Shown here piece by piece: positions 44,365 through 54,418 of a stretch of 64,000 bases of DNA. The notes below the pieces were generated by a model that ran no database searches, was not told the origin of the DNA, and worked only from the letters and a program-made list of their open reading frames with translations. The position numbers were made by a program, and so were the translations under genes. Each line of letters begins with the position of its first letter. Position 1 is the first letter of the stretch. The DNA is from Mucilaginibacter roseus (GTDB lineage: Bacteria > Bacteroidota > Bacteroidia > Sphingobacteriales > Sphingobacteriaceae): assembly GCF_021215455.1 (NCBI RefSeq), contig NZ_JAJPWV010000003.1:434001-498000 (forward strand). The letters run 5' to 3'.

Positions 44365-44715
44365 TTAAAAGTTTAAACCACCTTCACGTGCACCTTCAGC
44401 CAATGATTTAACACGGCCATGGTACAAATAACCATTCCTGTCAAACACTACATCTTTGATACCGGCGGCAATAGCTTTCTCAGCTACCAGTTTGCCTACA
44501 GCTACAGATTGATCTGATTTTGAACCATTAGCTGAAAAATCTTTAGATAAAGATGATGCTGATACTAATGTTTTACCGGTTACATCGTCAATGATCTGAG
44601 CGTAAATACCTTTATTGCTTCTGTACACTGACAAGCGCGGACGCGCTGAAGAACCCGAAATACGGTTTCTGATTCCTCTTTTTATTCTGTCTCTTCTTGA
44701 TAATTTACCTGCCAT
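44365..44715 (-). CDS. rplR: 50S ribosomal protein L18
   Basis: 116 residues; [20 protein letters not shown] and [20 protein letters not shown]. Binds 5S rRNA. Confidence 0.98.
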   Translation of the reverse strand: MAGKLSRRDRIKRGIRNRISGSSARPRLSVYRSNKGIYAQIIDDVTGKTLVSASSLSKDFSANGSKSDQSVAVGKLVAEKAIAAGIKDVVFDRNGYLYHGRVKSLAEGAREGGLNF

Positions 44716-44720
44716 GACGA

Positions 44721-45278
44721 TTATTTTTTAGATGCTGATTTACCTGCTTTTCTACGTAATACTTCGCCTACGAACTTGATACCTTTACCTTTGTAAGGCT
44801 CTGGTGCACGTAACGAACGTATTTTTGCAGCAACCTGACCGATCAATTGTTTATCGATAGATTCCAGGATGATGGTAGGGTTTTTACCCTTTTCAGCGGT
44901 GGTTGTAACCTTAATTTCTTGTGGTAACTCAAAAATATAGTGGTGAGAGTAACCCAACACTAAATCTAAAGTATTACCTGTGTTGGTGGCACGGTAACCC
45001 ACACCCACTAATTCCTGCTCAACTTTGTAACCAGTGGTTACACCAACAACCATGTTATTTAAAAGCGCACGGTATAAGCCGTGTAATGCTTTGTGACGTT
45101 TTTGGTCAGACGGGCGTTTAACCAGTAACTGGCCGTCTTCCTGCTCAACAGTGATATCTTTATCAACTGCTTGCTGCAATTCACCTTTAGGGCCTTTTAC
45201 AGTAACAACGTTATCAGCTGATACGGTTACCGTTACGCCAGAGGCTAATGCTATAGGTGCTTTTCCTACTCTTGACAT
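44721..45278 (-). CDS. rplF: 50S ribosomal protein L6
   Basis: 185 residues, two similar domains; [23 protein letters not shown] is the conserved end. Sits near the factor-binding site. Confidence 0.98.
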   Translation of the reverse strand: MSRVGKAPIALASGVTVTVSADNVVTVKGPKGELQQAVDKDITVEQEDGQLLVKRPSDQKRHKALHGLYRALLNNMVVGVTTGYKVEQELVGVGYRATNTGNTLDLVLGYSHHYIFELPQEIKVTTTAEKGKNPTIILESIDKQLIGQVAAKIRSLRAPEPYKGKGIKFVGEVLRRKAGKSASKK

Positions 45279-45295
45279 TGCTTAATTTCCTCCTA

Positions 45296-45694
45296 TTAAT
45301 AAACGTAGCATAAAACTTCGCCACCAACGTTGTGCTGACGGGCTTCCTTATCTGTCATGACACCTTTTGATGTTGACAGAATTGCGATACCTAAACCATT
45401 TAATACACGTGGCATGTTAGTAGTACCTGCGTATTTTCTCAAACCTGGTTTACTGATACGCTGAATGCTGCGGATAGCAGGGATTTTAGTGATCGGGTGG
45501 TATTTCAAAGCCACTTTGATAGTGCCTTGAGGACCAACTTCCTCAAACTTGTAATTAGCGATGTAACCTTTGTCGAAAAGCACTTTCGTGATTTCCTTTT
45601 TCAGATTTGATGCAGGAATTTCAACAACCCTATGGTTGGCTTTGATAGCATTCCTTACTCTTGTAAGATAATCTGCGATTGGATCTGTATTCAT
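45296..45694 (-). CDS. rpsH: 30S ribosomal protein S8
   Basis: 132 residues; DPIADYLTRVRNAIKANHR and NVGGEVLCYVY. In E. coli it represses the spc operon; here a 146-base gap with a hairpin precedes it. Confidence 0.98.
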   Translation of the reverse strand: MNTDPIADYLTRVRNAIKANHRVVEIPASNLKKEITKVLFDKGYIANYKFEEVGPQGTIKVALKYHPITKIPAIRSIQRISKPGLRKYAGTTNMPRVLNGLGIAILSTSKGVMTDKEARQHNVGGEVLCYVY

Positions 45695-45768
45695 TATTGT
45701 TGTTTATGATGGTGGTTTCCTTTAGCCACCGTGGCTAACGACCTTCCATCGGTTAGTCTTTATTCTTT

Positions 45769-45836
45769 GTGAGTTGTGAGCAGTGAATGGTGAGTTGCAA
45801 GTACATTACTCACAACTCACCATTCACAATTCACTT
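45769..45836. repeat. GTGAGTTGTGAG-type long hairpin between rpsN and rpsH
   Basis: Inner arms 45783-45797 and 45813-45827 pair perfectly over 15 bases; the outer GTGAGTTGT and ACAATTCAC pair at eight of nine. A second small stem TAGCCAC/GTGGCTA lies at 45723-45737. Confidence 0.7.
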
Positions 45837-45840
45837 ATTT

Positions 45841-46110
45841 TTACCAGCTTGCTTTTTTAACACCCGGTATCTGGCCTGCTAAGGCCATTTCGCGGAATGT
45901 TACACGCGAAATACCGAACTGGCGCATATAACCACGAGGGCGGCCGGTTAATTTGCAACGGTTGTGCAGCTTTACCGGTGATGATGCTTTAGGTAATTTA
46001 TCTAAAGCTATCCAATCACCTGCCTCTTTCAAAGCAGCTCTTTTATCAGCGTATTTAGCTACTAATTTAGCACGTTTAACTTCACGCGCTTTTACACCTT
46101 CTTTAGCCAT
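45841..46110 (-). CDS. rpsN: 30S ribosomal protein S14
   Basis: 89 residues from the ATG at 46110 ([20 protein letters not shown]); a longer frame exists but lacks the family start. It is the zinc-free C-minus type. The start overlaps the rplE stop by eight bases in ATGGCTAA, indicating translational coupling. Confidence 0.97.
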   Translation of the reverse strand: MAKEGVKAREVKRAKLVAKYADKRAALKEAGDWIALDKLPKASSPVKLHNRCKLTGRPRGYMRQFGISRVTFREMALAGQIPGVKKASW

Positions 46111-46663
46111 TATTTTGATTTTTAAATGGTAATCCAAATTGTTTCAGCAACTCCAGAGCCTCAACATCGTTGGTAGCCGAAGTTACAAAGGTAATATCCA
46201 TACCCTGAATTTTATTGATTTTATCAATATTGATTTCCGGGAAGATAATTTGCTCGGTAATACCTAAGGTATAATTGCCTTTACCGTCAAAACCTTTATC
46301 GTTAATACCTTTGAAATCGCGGATACGGGGAAGGGCAACAGCGATCAAACGGTCAAGGAATTCATACATGGTGTTATCACGTAAAGTAACACGTACACCT
46401 ACCGGCATACCTTTACGTAACTTAAAGTTTGAGATATCCTTTTTTGATTTTGAAGCAACTGCTTGCTGACCGGTAATGGTGGTTAACTCAGTGATCGTGT
46501 TCTCGATAAGTTTTTTATCGGTAGTAGCGCCGCCAACACCTTGGTTAATAGCAATTTTTTGCAGCTTCGGAACCTGCATTACGCTTTTGTACTGAAATTT
46601 ATCTTTCAGCGCGGTGCGGATCTCGTCTTTGTATTTCGATTTTAATCTCGGTGTGTAAGTCAT
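46103..46663 (-). CDS. rplE: 50S ribosomal protein L5
   Basis: 186 residues; [21 protein letters not shown] and [22 protein letters not shown]. Binds 5S rRNA and P-site tRNA. Start overlaps the rplX stop by one base (TAATG). Confidence 0.98.
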   Translation of the reverse strand: MTYTPRLKSKYKDEIRTALKDKFQYKSVMQVPKLQKIAINQGVGGATTDKKLIENTITELTTITGQQAVASKSKKDISNFKLRKGMPVGVRVTLRDNTMYEFLDRLIAVALPRIRDFKGINDKGFDGKGNYTLGITEQIIFPEINIDKINKIQGMDITFVTSATNDVEALELLKQFGLPFKNQNNG

Positions 46664-47007
46664 TACTTAATTTCCTCCCCTGATTTTTTTGCTACCCTTA
46701 CCAGCTTACCGGCGTCATTTAGCTTACGGCCTACGCGGGTGGTGTTACCTGTTTTAGGGTCAACCAGCGCAAGGTTAGAAATATGGATAGCCGCTTCTTG
46801 TTTAACGATACCGCCGTTTGGATTAGCAGCATTAGGTTTAGTGTGTTTTGACACCATGTTGGCGCCTTCAACCACAGCCCTGTTTTTTGCTGTAATAATT
46901 TCGACGATTTTACCTTGTGATCCTTTTGAATCTCCGGAAATAACCTTAACCAGGTCGCCCTTGCGGAGCTTTAATTTGCCGGTTTGTGCTTTTACTTTCT
47001 GTGCCAT
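46663..47007 (-). CDS. rplX: 50S ribosomal protein L24
   Basis: 114 residues with KOW motif [19 protein letters not shown]. Early assembly initiator. One base after rplN. Confidence 0.98.
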   Translation of the reverse strand: MAQKVKAQTGKLKLRKGDLVKVISGDSKGSQGKIVEIITAKNRAVVEGANMVSKHTKPNAANPNGGIVKQEAAIHISNLALVDPKTGNTTRVGRKLNDAGKLVRVAKKSGEEIK

Positions 47008-47008
47008 G

Positions 47009-47377
47009 TTACAATACCTCCGGTGCTAATGATACAATTTTCATAAATTGTTTCTCACGCAGTTCTCTGGCAACCGGGCCAAAGATACGGGTACCTCTTG
47101 GCTCGTCCTGGTTATTTAACAAAACGGCTGCGTTATCGTCGAAACGGATATATGAACCATCTTTACGACGGATCTCTTTTTTAGTTCTTACTACTACGGC
47201 TTTTGATACGGTGCCTTTTTTAACGTTTCCTGACGGAATTGCGCTTTTAACGGTAACAACGATTTTGTCACCAATTGAGGCGTATCTTTTACCGGTACCA
47301 CCTAATACGCGGATCACTAAAACTTCTTTAGCGCCGCTGTTATCGGCTACGTTTAATCTTGATTCCTGTTGTACCAT
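47009..47377 (-). CDS. rplN: 50S ribosomal protein L14
   Basis: 122 residues; [19 protein letters not shown] and [23 protein letters not shown]. Lies at the subunit interface; also contacts the silencing factor RsfS in other bacteria. Confidence 0.98.
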   Translation of the reverse strand: MVQQESRLNVADNSGAKEVLVIRVLGGTGKRYASIGDKIVVTVKSAIPSGNVKKGTVSKAVVVRTKKEIRRKDGSYIRFDDNAAVLLNNQDEPRGTRIFGPVARELREKQFMKIVSLAPEVL

Positions 47378-47378
47378 G

Positions 47379-47633
47379 TTATTTAGCCCTTTCTAAAATT
47401 TCAACTAATCTCCAGTTCTTATTTTTGCTCAGGGGGCGGGTTTCCATAATTAATACGGTATCGCCAATACCACAGGTATTTGCTTCATCATGAGCCATAA
47501 ACTTGGTAGTTTTTTTTACGAACTTACCATAGATTGGGTGCTTTACTTTACGCTCCACGGCAACAACAATAGATTTCTCCATTTTATTGCTAACTACCAA
47601 ACCGGTACGTGTTTTTCTTAAATTTCTTTCCAT
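47379..47633 (-). CDS. rpsQ: 30S ribosomal protein S17
   Basis: 84 residues; [21 protein letters not shown] and the C-terminal [21 protein letters not shown] fold. Confidence 0.98.
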   Translation of the reverse strand: MERNLRKTRTGLVVSNKMEKSIVVAVERKVKHPIYGKFVKKTTKFMAHDEANTCGIGDTVLIMETRPLSKNKNWRLVEILERAK

Positions 47634-47652
47634 TTTTTCCCGACGTTAAAAA

Positions 47653-47865
47653 TTAATTCGTTTCAGAAGCTGACGCCGCTGCTTTACGTTTTGTTAATTC
47701 GGTATTCAAACGAGCGATGTCCTTACGTACCTTTGTTATACGGCTTGGATTTTCAATAGCCGATACCGCGTGCGCAAATTTCAGTTTGGTAAGGTTGTTT
47801 TTCTCCTCACCGATCTTCGCAACCAATTCCTCGGTTGAAAGCTCTAAAATTTCTGAGTTCTTCAT
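47653..47865 (-). CDS. rpmC: 50S ribosomal protein L29
   Basis: 70 residues from the ATG at 47865 (MKNSEILELSTEELVAKIGE); an upstream in-frame start is within the hairpin gap and not family-like. Near the peptide exit tunnel. Confidence 0.96.
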   Translation of the reverse strand: MKNSEILELSTEELVAKIGEEKNNLTKLKFAHAVSAIENPSRITKVRKDIARLNTELTKRKAAASASETN

Positions 47866-47889
47866 TTTATAATTTGTTGTATGCTGTAG

Positions 47890-47922
47890 GTTGTGAGTTG
47901 CAAGCAATATGTAACTCACAAC
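47890..47922. repeat. GTTGTGAGTT hairpin between rplP and rpmC
   Basis: Perfect ten-base arms 47890-47899 and 47913-47922. The sequence shares the GTGAGTTG motif with the hairpin at 45769-45836. Confidence 0.6.
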
Positions 47923-47994
47923 TTTTCAACTTACAATGTTTATCCCACACTACAGGTATTCAATTATGTTGTTTACCACCTGTAGCTACCACGT

Positions 47995-48417
47995 TTATGC
48001 TTCTGCGTAATCTCTACGCACTATGAATTTTGTTTGTACAGGTAATTTCTGTGCTGCAAGGCGTAATGCTTCTTTAGCAACTTCTAAAGGCACACCTTCA
48101 GCTTCAAAGATGATCCTGCCGGGGCGTACAACCGCTACCCAGTATTCAGGGGCACCTTTACCTTTACCCATACGTACCTCTGCAGGCTTTTTAGTTACAG
48201 GCTTGTCAGGGAAAATCCTGATCCATACCTGGCCTTCACGTTTCATAAAACGTGTTACAGCGATACGGGCTGCCTCGATCTGGCGGCTGGTTATCCAGGC
48301 CGGCTCGAGTGATTTTATACCGAAAGATCCGAATGAAAGCTCAGCACCACGGGTGGCTAAACCTTTCATCCTGCCTTTTTGCATCTTTCTGAACTTCGTT
48401 CTTTTTGGCTGTAGCAT
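47995..48417 (-). CDS. rplP: 50S ribosomal protein L16
   Basis: 140 residues; [19 protein letters not shown] and [17 protein letters not shown]. Positions A-site tRNA. Confidence 0.98.
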   Translation of the reverse strand: MLQPKRTKFRKMQKGRMKGLATRGAELSFGSFGIKSLEPAWITSRQIEAARIAVTRFMKREGQVWIRIFPDKPVTKKPAEVRMGKGKGAPEYWVAVVRPGRIIFEAEGVPLEVAKEALRLAAQKLPVQTKFIVRRDYAEA

Positions 48418-48467
48418 TTTTTTAAGCTTTTATATCTAAACGATGTCTGTCTCGACTTGGTTAATAA

Positions 48468-49334
48468 TTATCTTCTACCTTGACCTTGTCCGCCCGGGCG
48501 ATTGCCGCCGCCACGGTTGAAACCACCCTGGCCACCGCGGTTGTTGTTACCACCCGGACCACGGTTACCACCACCACGGTTGTCACGACGTTCGCCGCCG
48601 CGCTCACCGCCACGTTGGTTACGGTCACCAAATTGTGAGCCACCTTCCGGACGGCCACCTTTTCCGCTTGGGCCGCTGTTGCTGCCAATGTTCGGAGAAA
48701 GATCGCGTTTACCGTAAACTTCGCCTTTGCAGATCCATACTTTAACGCCTATTTTACCATAAGTAGTTAAAGCTTCACCTAAAGCGTAGTCAATATCGGC
48801 ACGGAAAGTATGCAGAGGAATTCTTCCTTCTTTATACTGCTCAGAACGCGCCATCTCGGCACCGCCTAAACGGCCAGACGTCATTACCTTGATACCTTCG
48901 GCACCCATTCTCATGGTTGACGCGATTGTGGTTTTCATGGCACGACGGAAAGATATACGTGCTTCTAATTGTTTTGCTATGCCTTCAGCAACTAATTGCG
49001 CATCAAGCTCAGGGCGTTTGATCTCGAAAATGTTGATCTGAACTTCCTTTTTAGTAAGTTTTTTCAACTCTTCTTTGATCTTGTCAACTTCCTGACCGCC
49101 TTTACCGATAACGATACCCGGACGGGCAGTATGTATAGTAACAGTGATGCGTTTCAAAGTACGTTCGATAACTACTTTAGATACGCCGCCTTTGTTGATA
49201 CGTGCTGATAAGTATTTGCGGATTTTTTCGTCCTCAACTAATTTGTCGGAGTAGTTGTTGCCACCGAACCAGTTAGAATCCCAACCTCTGATGATTCCTA
49301 ATCTGTTACCTATTGGATGTGCTTTCTGTCCCAT
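48468..49334 (-). CDS. rpsC: 30S ribosomal protein S3 with RGG-rich tail
   Basis: 288 residues; E. coli S3 is 233. The core (about 1-210) has the KH loop [14 protein letters not shown] and [21 protein letters not shown]. Residues 211-288 form a low-complexity tail of Gly, Arg and Asn with repeated RGG and GGNR units, predicted disordered and RNA-binding. The tail lies at the mRNA entry side. Confidence 0.96.
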   Translation of the reverse strand: MGQKAHPIGNRLGIIRGWDSNWFGGNNYSDKLVEDEKIRKYLSARINKGGVSKVVIERTLKRITVTIHTARPGIVIGKGGQEVDKIKEELKKLTKKEVQINIFEIKRPELDAQLVAEGIAKQLEARISFRRAMKTTIASTMRMGAEGIKVMTSGRLGGAEMARSEQYKEGRIPLHTFRADIDYALGEALTTYGKIGVKVWICKGEVYGKRDLSPNIGSNSGPSGKGGRPEGGSQFGDRNQRGGERGGERRDNRGGGNRGPGGNNNRGGQGGFNRGGGNRPGGQGQGRR

Positions 49335-49340
49335 TTCAAA

Positions 49341-49769
49341 TTAATTGTTTTCGTTTTTACTATCCACAATAAGGGTTACGTGGTTTGAGCGTTTGCGGAT
49401 GCGGTAACCTCTTCCTTGCGGAGCAGGACGCAATCTTTTTAACTGGCGGCCACCACCTACTGAGATCTCTTTAACGAACAAGCCGGCTTCTTCAGCTTTC
49501 TTGCCTTCGTTTTTAGCTTCCCAGTTAGTAATTGCTGATACCAGTAATTTCTCAACACGAATAGCCGCTTCTTTATTTGTGAACTTTAAGATGTTCAAAG
49601 CCTCGAATACGTTTTTACCGCGTACTAAGTCAACCACCAAACGCATTTTGCGTGGTGAAGTTGGGCAGTCTTGTAACTTAGCAACAGAAGCACCTCCTAT
49701 TTGAGCCTTCGCGGCCTCTTTTTGTTGCTTGATCAGTACAGACCTTTTAATTTTTGTTGTTGCTTCCAT
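49341..49769 (-). CDS. rplV: 50S ribosomal protein L22
   Basis: 142 residues; about 30 more at the N-terminus than E. coli L22 ([20 protein letters not shown]), then [19 protein letters not shown]. Its loop lines the exit tunnel. Confidence 0.97.
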   Translation of the reverse strand: MEATTKIKRSVLIKQQKEAAKAQIGGASVAKLQDCPTSPRKMRLVVDLVRGKNVFEALNILKFTNKEAAIRVEKLLVSAITNWEAKNEGKKAEEAGLFVKEISVGGGRQLKRLRPAPQGRGYRIRKRSNHVTLIVDSKNENN

Positions 49770-49775
49770 TGCCTG

Positions 49776-50042
49776 TTATTTTTTCTTTTCTGCGTGACCA
49801 CGGAATGTACGGGTTGGAGCAAACTCTCCCAGCTTGTGACCAACCATGTTTTCGGTTACGTACACCGGTATAAACTTATTGCCGTTGTGTACTGCAAATG
49901 TGTGACCAACGAAATCAGGAGAGATCATGGAACGGCGTGACCATGTTTTTACCACTGATTTTTTATTTGATTCATTCAGGACAAGAACTTTTCTCTCCAG
50001 GTTAAAATCAATATAAGGTCCTTTTTTAATTGAACGTGCCAT
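49776..50042 (-). CDS. rpsS: 30S ribosomal protein S19
   Basis: 88 residues; [19 protein letters not shown] and [23 protein letters not shown]. Start overlaps the rplB stop by one base. Confidence 0.98.
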   Translation of the reverse strand: MARSIKKGPYIDFNLERKVLVLNESNKKSVVKTWSRRSMISPDFVGHTFAVHNGNKFIPVYVTENMVGHKLGEFAPTRTFRGHAEKKK

Positions 50043-50866
50043 TATTTCTTCCTTCTTTCAATGATGTAGCGATCCGATGTTTTCTTTTTGTCGCGGGTTT
50101 TGTAGCCTTTAGCTAACAAGCCTTTGCGTGAGCGTGGGTGACCACCTGATGCACGGCCTTCACCACCACCCATAGGGTGATCAACCGGGTTCATGGCAAC
50201 ACCACGAACGCGAGGCCTACGACCTAACCAACGTTTACGACCAGCTTTACCTAACACCTCGTTTGCCTTTTCAGAGTTTGAAACGGTACCGATAGTTGCA
50301 AGGCAGGTAGCCAGGATCATACGGGTTTCGCCTGAAGGTAATTTGATAATGGCGTATTTACCATCACGTGCTGAAAGCTGAGCATAAGTACCTGCCGAAC
50401 GGGCAATAGTACCACCCTGACCTGGGTTAAGCTCGATGTTATGGATGATCGAACCCAGTGGTATGCTCTTTAATGGTAACGTGTTACCAACTTCAGGAGC
50501 TACGCTCTCGCCAGATAATACGGTTAAACCAACGGTTAAACCTTCTGGAGCGATGATGTATCTCTTTTCACCGTCAGCGTATACTAATAAAGCGATACGT
50601 GCTGAACGGTTTGGATCGTACTCAATAGTCGCAACCTTCGCGGGGATGTCAAATTTGTTACGTTTAAAGTCGATCAATCGGTATGATTTCTTATGTCCCC
50701 CACCGATATAACGCATGGTCATTTTACCGGAACTGTTACGTCCGCCTGATTTCTTGTGCGATACAACCAGTGACTTTTCAGGCACGTTGGTTGTAACGTC
50801 CGAGTAATCAGCACCTACTCTGAAGCGGGTACCCGGAGTAACCGGTTTAAATCTTTTTACTGCCAT
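50042..50866 (-). CDS. rplB: 50S ribosomal protein L2
   Basis: 274 residues; [18 protein letters not shown] and [19 protein letters not shown] with the His needed near the peptidyl transferase centre. Confidence 0.98.
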   Translation of the reverse strand: MAVKRFKPVTPGTRFRVGADYSDVTTNVPEKSLVVSHKKSGGRNSSGKMTMRYIGGGHKKSYRLIDFKRNKFDIPAKVATIEYDPNRSARIALLVYADGEKRYIIAPEGLTVGLTVLSGESVAPEVGNTLPLKSIPLGSIIHNIELNPGQGGTIARSAGTYAQLSARDGKYAIIKLPSGETRMILATCLATIGTVSNSEKANEVLGKAGRKRWLGRRPRVRGVAMNPVDHPMGGGEGRASGGHPRSRKGLLAKGYKTRDKKKTSDRYIIERRKK

Positions 50867-50875
50867 TTCCGTTTT

Positions 50876-51166
50876 TTATATTGTGCTATAAAAATCTATT
50901 ACTTCACCGTCTTTCAACGTGATAACCGCTTTTTTATAAGTAGCTGCACGGCCTTGGATGGCACCAGCTTTAGTGTTGCGGGTTTTCAGTTTTCCAACGT
51001 ATTTCATGGTGTTTACCGCTGTAACGCTTACACCATACATTTGCTCAATTGCTGCCTTAATCTGAATTTTGTTAGCTCTGTGATCAACTTTGAAAGCATA
51101 ACGGTTAAGCTTCTCAGTTAATTGAGCTACTTTTTCAGTAAGTATAGGCTTCTTTAAAATTTCCAT
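50876..51166 (-). CDS. rplW: 50S ribosomal protein L23
   Basis: 96 residues; MEILKKPILTEKVAQLTEK and VSVTAVNTMKYVGKLKTR. Docking site for trigger factor and SRP. Confidence 0.98.
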   Translation of the reverse strand: MEILKKPILTEKVAQLTEKLNRYAFKVDHRANKIQIKAAIEQMYGVSVTAVNTMKYVGKLKTRNTKAGAIQGRAATYKKAVITLKDGEVIDFYSTI

Positions 51167-51168
51167 AA

Positions 51169-51798
51169 TTACTTAGCTAACGCTTCCTCCAAAGTTTTAA
51201 CAGAACCAGCAGTTAACAAAAGTTTACCGGCGTTAAGTACGTCATAAGTGCTTAACTGATCGGCAGTAATAACCTTTGCTTTTTTAAGGTTTCTGCTTGA
51301 TAAATACACATTGTTATTTGCAGCAGGCAATACCAGCAATGTTTTAACGTCAGACACGTTAAGATCGGCTACCAGCTTCACGTAGTTCTTGGTTTTAACA
51401 CTGTCAAAGTTAAAGTCTTCCAACACCACGATGTTGTTATCTTTAGCTTTGTATGACAGGGCTGACTTACGAGCCAGTGATTTAAGCTTTTTGTTTAGCT
51501 TAAAGCTGTAATCGCGCGGCTGCGGACCGAATACACGGCCACCGCCATTAAACAATGGCGATTTGATGCTACCAGCACGGGCACCACCGGTACCTTTTTG
51601 TTTGTATAGCTTGCGGGTTGAACCTGCAATTTCATTACGCTGTTTTGCTTTGTGAGTACCTTGGCGTTGGTTAGCTAAATATTGCTTAACGTCAAGATAG
51701 ATAGCATGGTCGTTTGGCTCAATACCGAATACGGACTCAGGAAGCTGCACCTTGGCACCTGTTTCTTTACCTGAGATGTTCAATACATTCACTTCCAT
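51169..51798 (-). CDS. rplD: 50S ribosomal protein L4
   Basis: 209 residues; [21 protein letters not shown] is the tunnel loop. In enterobacteria it represses the S10 operon; no matching leader is recognised here. Confidence 0.98.
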   Translation of the reverse strand: MEVNVLNISGKETGAKVQLPESVFGIEPNDHAIYLDVKQYLANQRQGTHKAKQRNEIAGSTRKLYKQKGTGGARAGSIKSPLFNGGGRVFGPQPRDYSFKLNKKLKSLARKSALSYKAKDNNIVVLEDFNFDSVKTKNYVKLVADLNVSDVKTLLVLPAANNNVYLSSRNLKKAKVITADQLSTYDVLNAGKLLLTAGSVKTLEEALAK

Positions 51799-51799
51799 C

Positions 51800-52417
51800 T
51801 TATTTATCCACTATTACGAATGAACCCTTAGCTCCTGGAATGGAACCTTTAACAACTAATAGGTTTTGCTCAGCAAATACCTTTACTACTTCCAGGTTCT
51901 GAACCTTAACGCGAACGTTACCGGTTTGCCCCGCCATACGCATACCTTTAAATACGCGTGATGGCCATGATGACGCACCTAATGAACCTGGCGCACGTAA
52001 ACGATTGTGCTGACCGTGAGTTTGCATACCCACACCGCCAAACCCGTGGCGCTTTACAACACCCTGAAAACCTTTACCTTTTGAGGTACCAACCACGTCC
52101 ACAAAATCACCAATCTCAAAAATGTCGACAGTAACGGTGTCGCCTAATGATTTTTGATCCTCGAATGATTTGAACTCAACCAGCTTGCTTTTTGGCGCAG
52201 TGCCGGCTTTTTGGAAATGGCCTTTTAAAGGAGCAGTAGTGTTTTTTTCCTTTTTTTCGCCGTATGCCAACTGAACAGCAGCATACCCGTCTGCTTCAAC
52301 AGACTTCACTTGCGTAACTACGCAAGGGCCAGCCTCGATCACAGTGCATGGGATGTTTTTCCCTGACTCGTCGAAAATGCTGGTCATTCCTACTTTTTTA
52401 CCAATAATTCCTGACAT
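51800..52417 (-). CDS. rplC: 50S ribosomal protein L3
   Basis: 205 residues from [20 protein letters not shown] at 52417; the frame extends eight codons upstream, but the family starts here. Q-rich loop [19 protein letters not shown] carries the glutamine methylated by PrmB. It is the first gene of the operon, because rpsJ is displaced; an own promoter precedes it. Confidence 0.98.
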   Translation of the reverse strand: MSGIIGKKVGMTSIFDESGKNIPCTVIEAGPCVVTQVKSVEADGYAAVQLAYGEKKEKNTTAPLKGHFQKAGTAPKSKLVEFKSFEDQKSLGDTVTVDIFEIGDFVDVVGTSKGKGFQGVVKRHGFGGVGMQTHGQHNRLRAPGSLGASSWPSRVFKGMRMAGQTGNVRVKVQNLEVVKVFAEQNLLVVKGSIPGAKGSFVIVDK

Positions 52418-52491
52418 TTCTTTTAATTTGTTTAAGCCCATCGAAGCAGTAGGGCTTCGTTCAAGGCATATTATTCCCTTTTAAGGGACGG

Positions 52492-52522
52492 CAAAGTTAG
52501 AAATTTTACTTTAATTGTCAAA
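52492..52522 (-). promoter_or_regulatory. Promoter of the rplC-rplQ operon
   Basis: On the minus strand TTTG (52519-52522), exactly 19 bases, TAACTTTG (52492-52499): a full match to the Bacteroidota -33/-7 consensus. It would give a leader of about 70 bases before rplC. Confidence 0.75.
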
Positions 52523-52650
52523 TAGTTACGAAGTTATTTTTAAAATATTTATTTAGGTGTCATGCAGTTACGTCATCAGCCTCAATAAAACGCATATCAG
52601 GCTTGACTACAAGTTGATAATTGTATAAATTAGATTGATCTTTTAGCATC

Positions 52651-53256
52651 ATGAAATTCCTTTTACCTTTTATTTTTAGCGTTTCGTGCGCGGCTACCGT
52701 GTTCGGGCAATCAAATTCAGACTCAACTTCGACCAGCTTTTTTATAGCTGTTGAAACACAGCCCCAGTTTTCGGGCGGCTACGCTAATTTTAGTAAATAC
52801 ATTAGTAACAACCTGAAATATCCCGGCGTAGCGCAAATACTTGGCATAGATGGAAAATTACAGATGCAATTTATTGTTGAAAGGGACGGTAGTATTGCTG
52901 AGGTTAAAGCCCTTAATTGTATAGGTGCCGGATGTGAGGCCGAAGCTGAACGGATTTTATTGAAATCACCTAAGTGGATTCCCGGTATACAAAACGGAAA
53001 ACCGGTAAGGGTACAATATACCATCCCAATTGCTTTTTATCACCGGAAAGCGATGGTGACCATGAAAGAACTCCGTAAGTCCGACTACGGCTTTTTCTTC
53101 CTGATAAAAGATAAAGAATATAACATAGATCAGGCGGAAGAACTGCTTGGCAAGGAATTTTTGTCAAATAGTATCATTATTGCTGAAGAGCAATACGATG
53201 AACAGCACAAAGTTGCCGGTAAAAAGGCGACTTATTTGTTAAAGATAGATAGTTAA
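52651..53256 (+). CDS. Secreted protein with TonB C-terminal domain
   Basis: 201 residues with signal peptide (MKFLLPFIFSVSCAATVFGQ) and a TonB_C-like domain (about 32-130): PQFSGGYANFSKYISNNLKYP, GKLQMQFIVERDGSIAEV and KWIPGIQNGKPVRVQYTIPI. Without an N-terminal membrane anchor and proline spacer, it is not a classical TonB. The C-terminal 65 residues are unassigned. It lies in the insertion between the ribosomal operons and is convergent to the next gene with two bases between stops. Confidence 0.82.
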   Translation: MKFLLPFIFSVSCAATVFGQSNSDSTSTSFFIAVETQPQFSGGYANFSKYISNNLKYPGVAQILGIDGKLQMQFIVERDGSIAEVKALNCIGAGCEAEAERILLKSPKWIPGIQNGKPVRVQYTIPIAFYHRKAMVTMKELRKSDYGFFFLIKDKEYNIDQAEELLGKEFLSNSIIIAEEQYDEQHKVAGKKATYLLKIDS

Positions 53257-53258
53257 TG

Positions 53259-54392
53259 TCAACGATATGGCACCCGTAACTGTTTATAACCTACCATCAG
53301 AATAAATATCAGGCTACCTGTTACAAATCCCCCTATTATAAAAAGCAGTTTTAAATTACTTCTACTCTCAAATGGTTCGTAAACGGGCGAGAATATCAGC
53401 GTTGACCATTCGCGCTTTTCGCCACCAATCGCTGCAACATAGCCTCGATAGTCTTTGCTGTATTTAACCCTGTCGAGATAAATAAAATCATTTAACTGCT
53501 TTGACTTGAGTTTAGCCAAACTTCGCTCATAAAAATCCTGCTTCTCCCGGTCCTTTTCCTGCTGCGAAAGAGCGTCATCAATACGCTCTTCATATTTAAA
53601 ACCTAACCAGGCAACTGGCGTACCTGATTTTGCATGTGTTGGCTTCCATGTATATTGACGCTTATTCAATATCACTTTAATAACTGTATCTGCGTCGTAC
53701 GTTTTTAAAGCATATTCAGGATTTAACATTCTGAATCCCTCAACAGCTGCAGGCCGGATATTTTTAAGTTCTTTCCGGCTGATCTTTTTACCGTTTAGTA
53801 TAAACGTGGCGTTCCGGTAAGGTTCAGGAACATCCATATAACCCGAGTCTATGTAAACTTGCGACGCATTATCAAGTATCGGCATACAGAAGTATAACTC
53901 CATTTCATAATACCTATCACTGCTGTACTTACTTTTTCTTGCAACATCACTACCATACAAAACTTTAACACCGCTTTTATCAACAAAAGAACGCTTAAGC
54001 GTATAATATTTAGTTATAGGGTACTGTTTTATTTGTGTAACATGATCCAGCTTAGTTAAACCACCTGTTAATTGTTCAATATACTCCTGTGCTATAATAG
54101 CAGGAATTGCGATACTCAGACAGGCAATAAACCCAATATTAAAAACCGGATCATGTCGCCCTACTTTATTAACCAATACCAAATATTTAATGCGCTTCCT
54201 TAAAAACACAATTATTAACAAACCTGACAACGCTGACGTAATGAAAACATTAATAGCAGTCTCATCTGCCACTATCATTCTATGCTTAATAATAAAGCAC
54301 CAATGCAAAAAGGTATACAAACCTATAACTACAAAGGCAATAAAAAAATACGGTAAAATTATGCGGCGAAGCTTGGCTGCAAAGTGTGACAT
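53259..54392 (-). CDS. Membrane protein resembling the N-terminal module of Bacteroidota rhomboid proteins
   Basis: 377 residues with helices at about 12-32, 47-63 and 84-101, a long soluble region (about 105-335) and a last helix (348-367). Segments such as FLHWCFIIKHRM, IPAIIAQEYIEQLTGGLTKL, AWLGFKYEERIDDALS and NDFIYLDRVKYS resemble, from memory, the N-terminal extension of rhomboid family proteases in this phylum. The rhomboid core (GxSG serine and catalytic His helices) is absent: the protein stops after the last helix. It may be a stand-alone module or a truncated gene. The next gene in the same direction starts 26 bases upstream. Confidence 0.6.
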   Translation of the reverse strand: MSHFAAKLRRIILPYFFIAFVVIGLYTFLHWCFIIKHRMIVADETAINVFITSALSGLLIIVFLRKRIKYLVLVNKVGRHDPVFNIGFIACLSIAIPAIIAQEYIEQLTGGLTKLDHVTQIKQYPITKYYTLKRSFVDKSGVKVLYGSDVARKSKYSSDRYYEMELYFCMPILDNASQVYIDSGYMDVPEPYRNATFILNGKKISRKELKNIRPAAVEGFRMLNPEYALKTYDADTVIKVILNKRQYTWKPTHAKSGTPVAWLGFKYEERIDDALSQQEKDREKQDFYERSLAKLKSKQLNDFIYLDRVKYSKDYRGYVAAIGGEKREWSTLIFSPVYEPFESRSNLKLLFIIGGFVTGSLIFILMVGYKQLRVPYR

Positions 54393-54418
54393 GATAAGGC
54401 CGGGTTACTGTGATTTTA

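Noticed and set aside
48502..48717. Proline-rich 71-residue frame
   Set aside because: It is the complement of the Gly/Arg-rich S3 tail; the skewed composition explains the open frame.
51800..52441. Longer start for L3 (eight extra codons)
   Set aside because: The family begins at [11 protein letters not shown]; the longer version enters the leader after the operon promoter without conserved residues.
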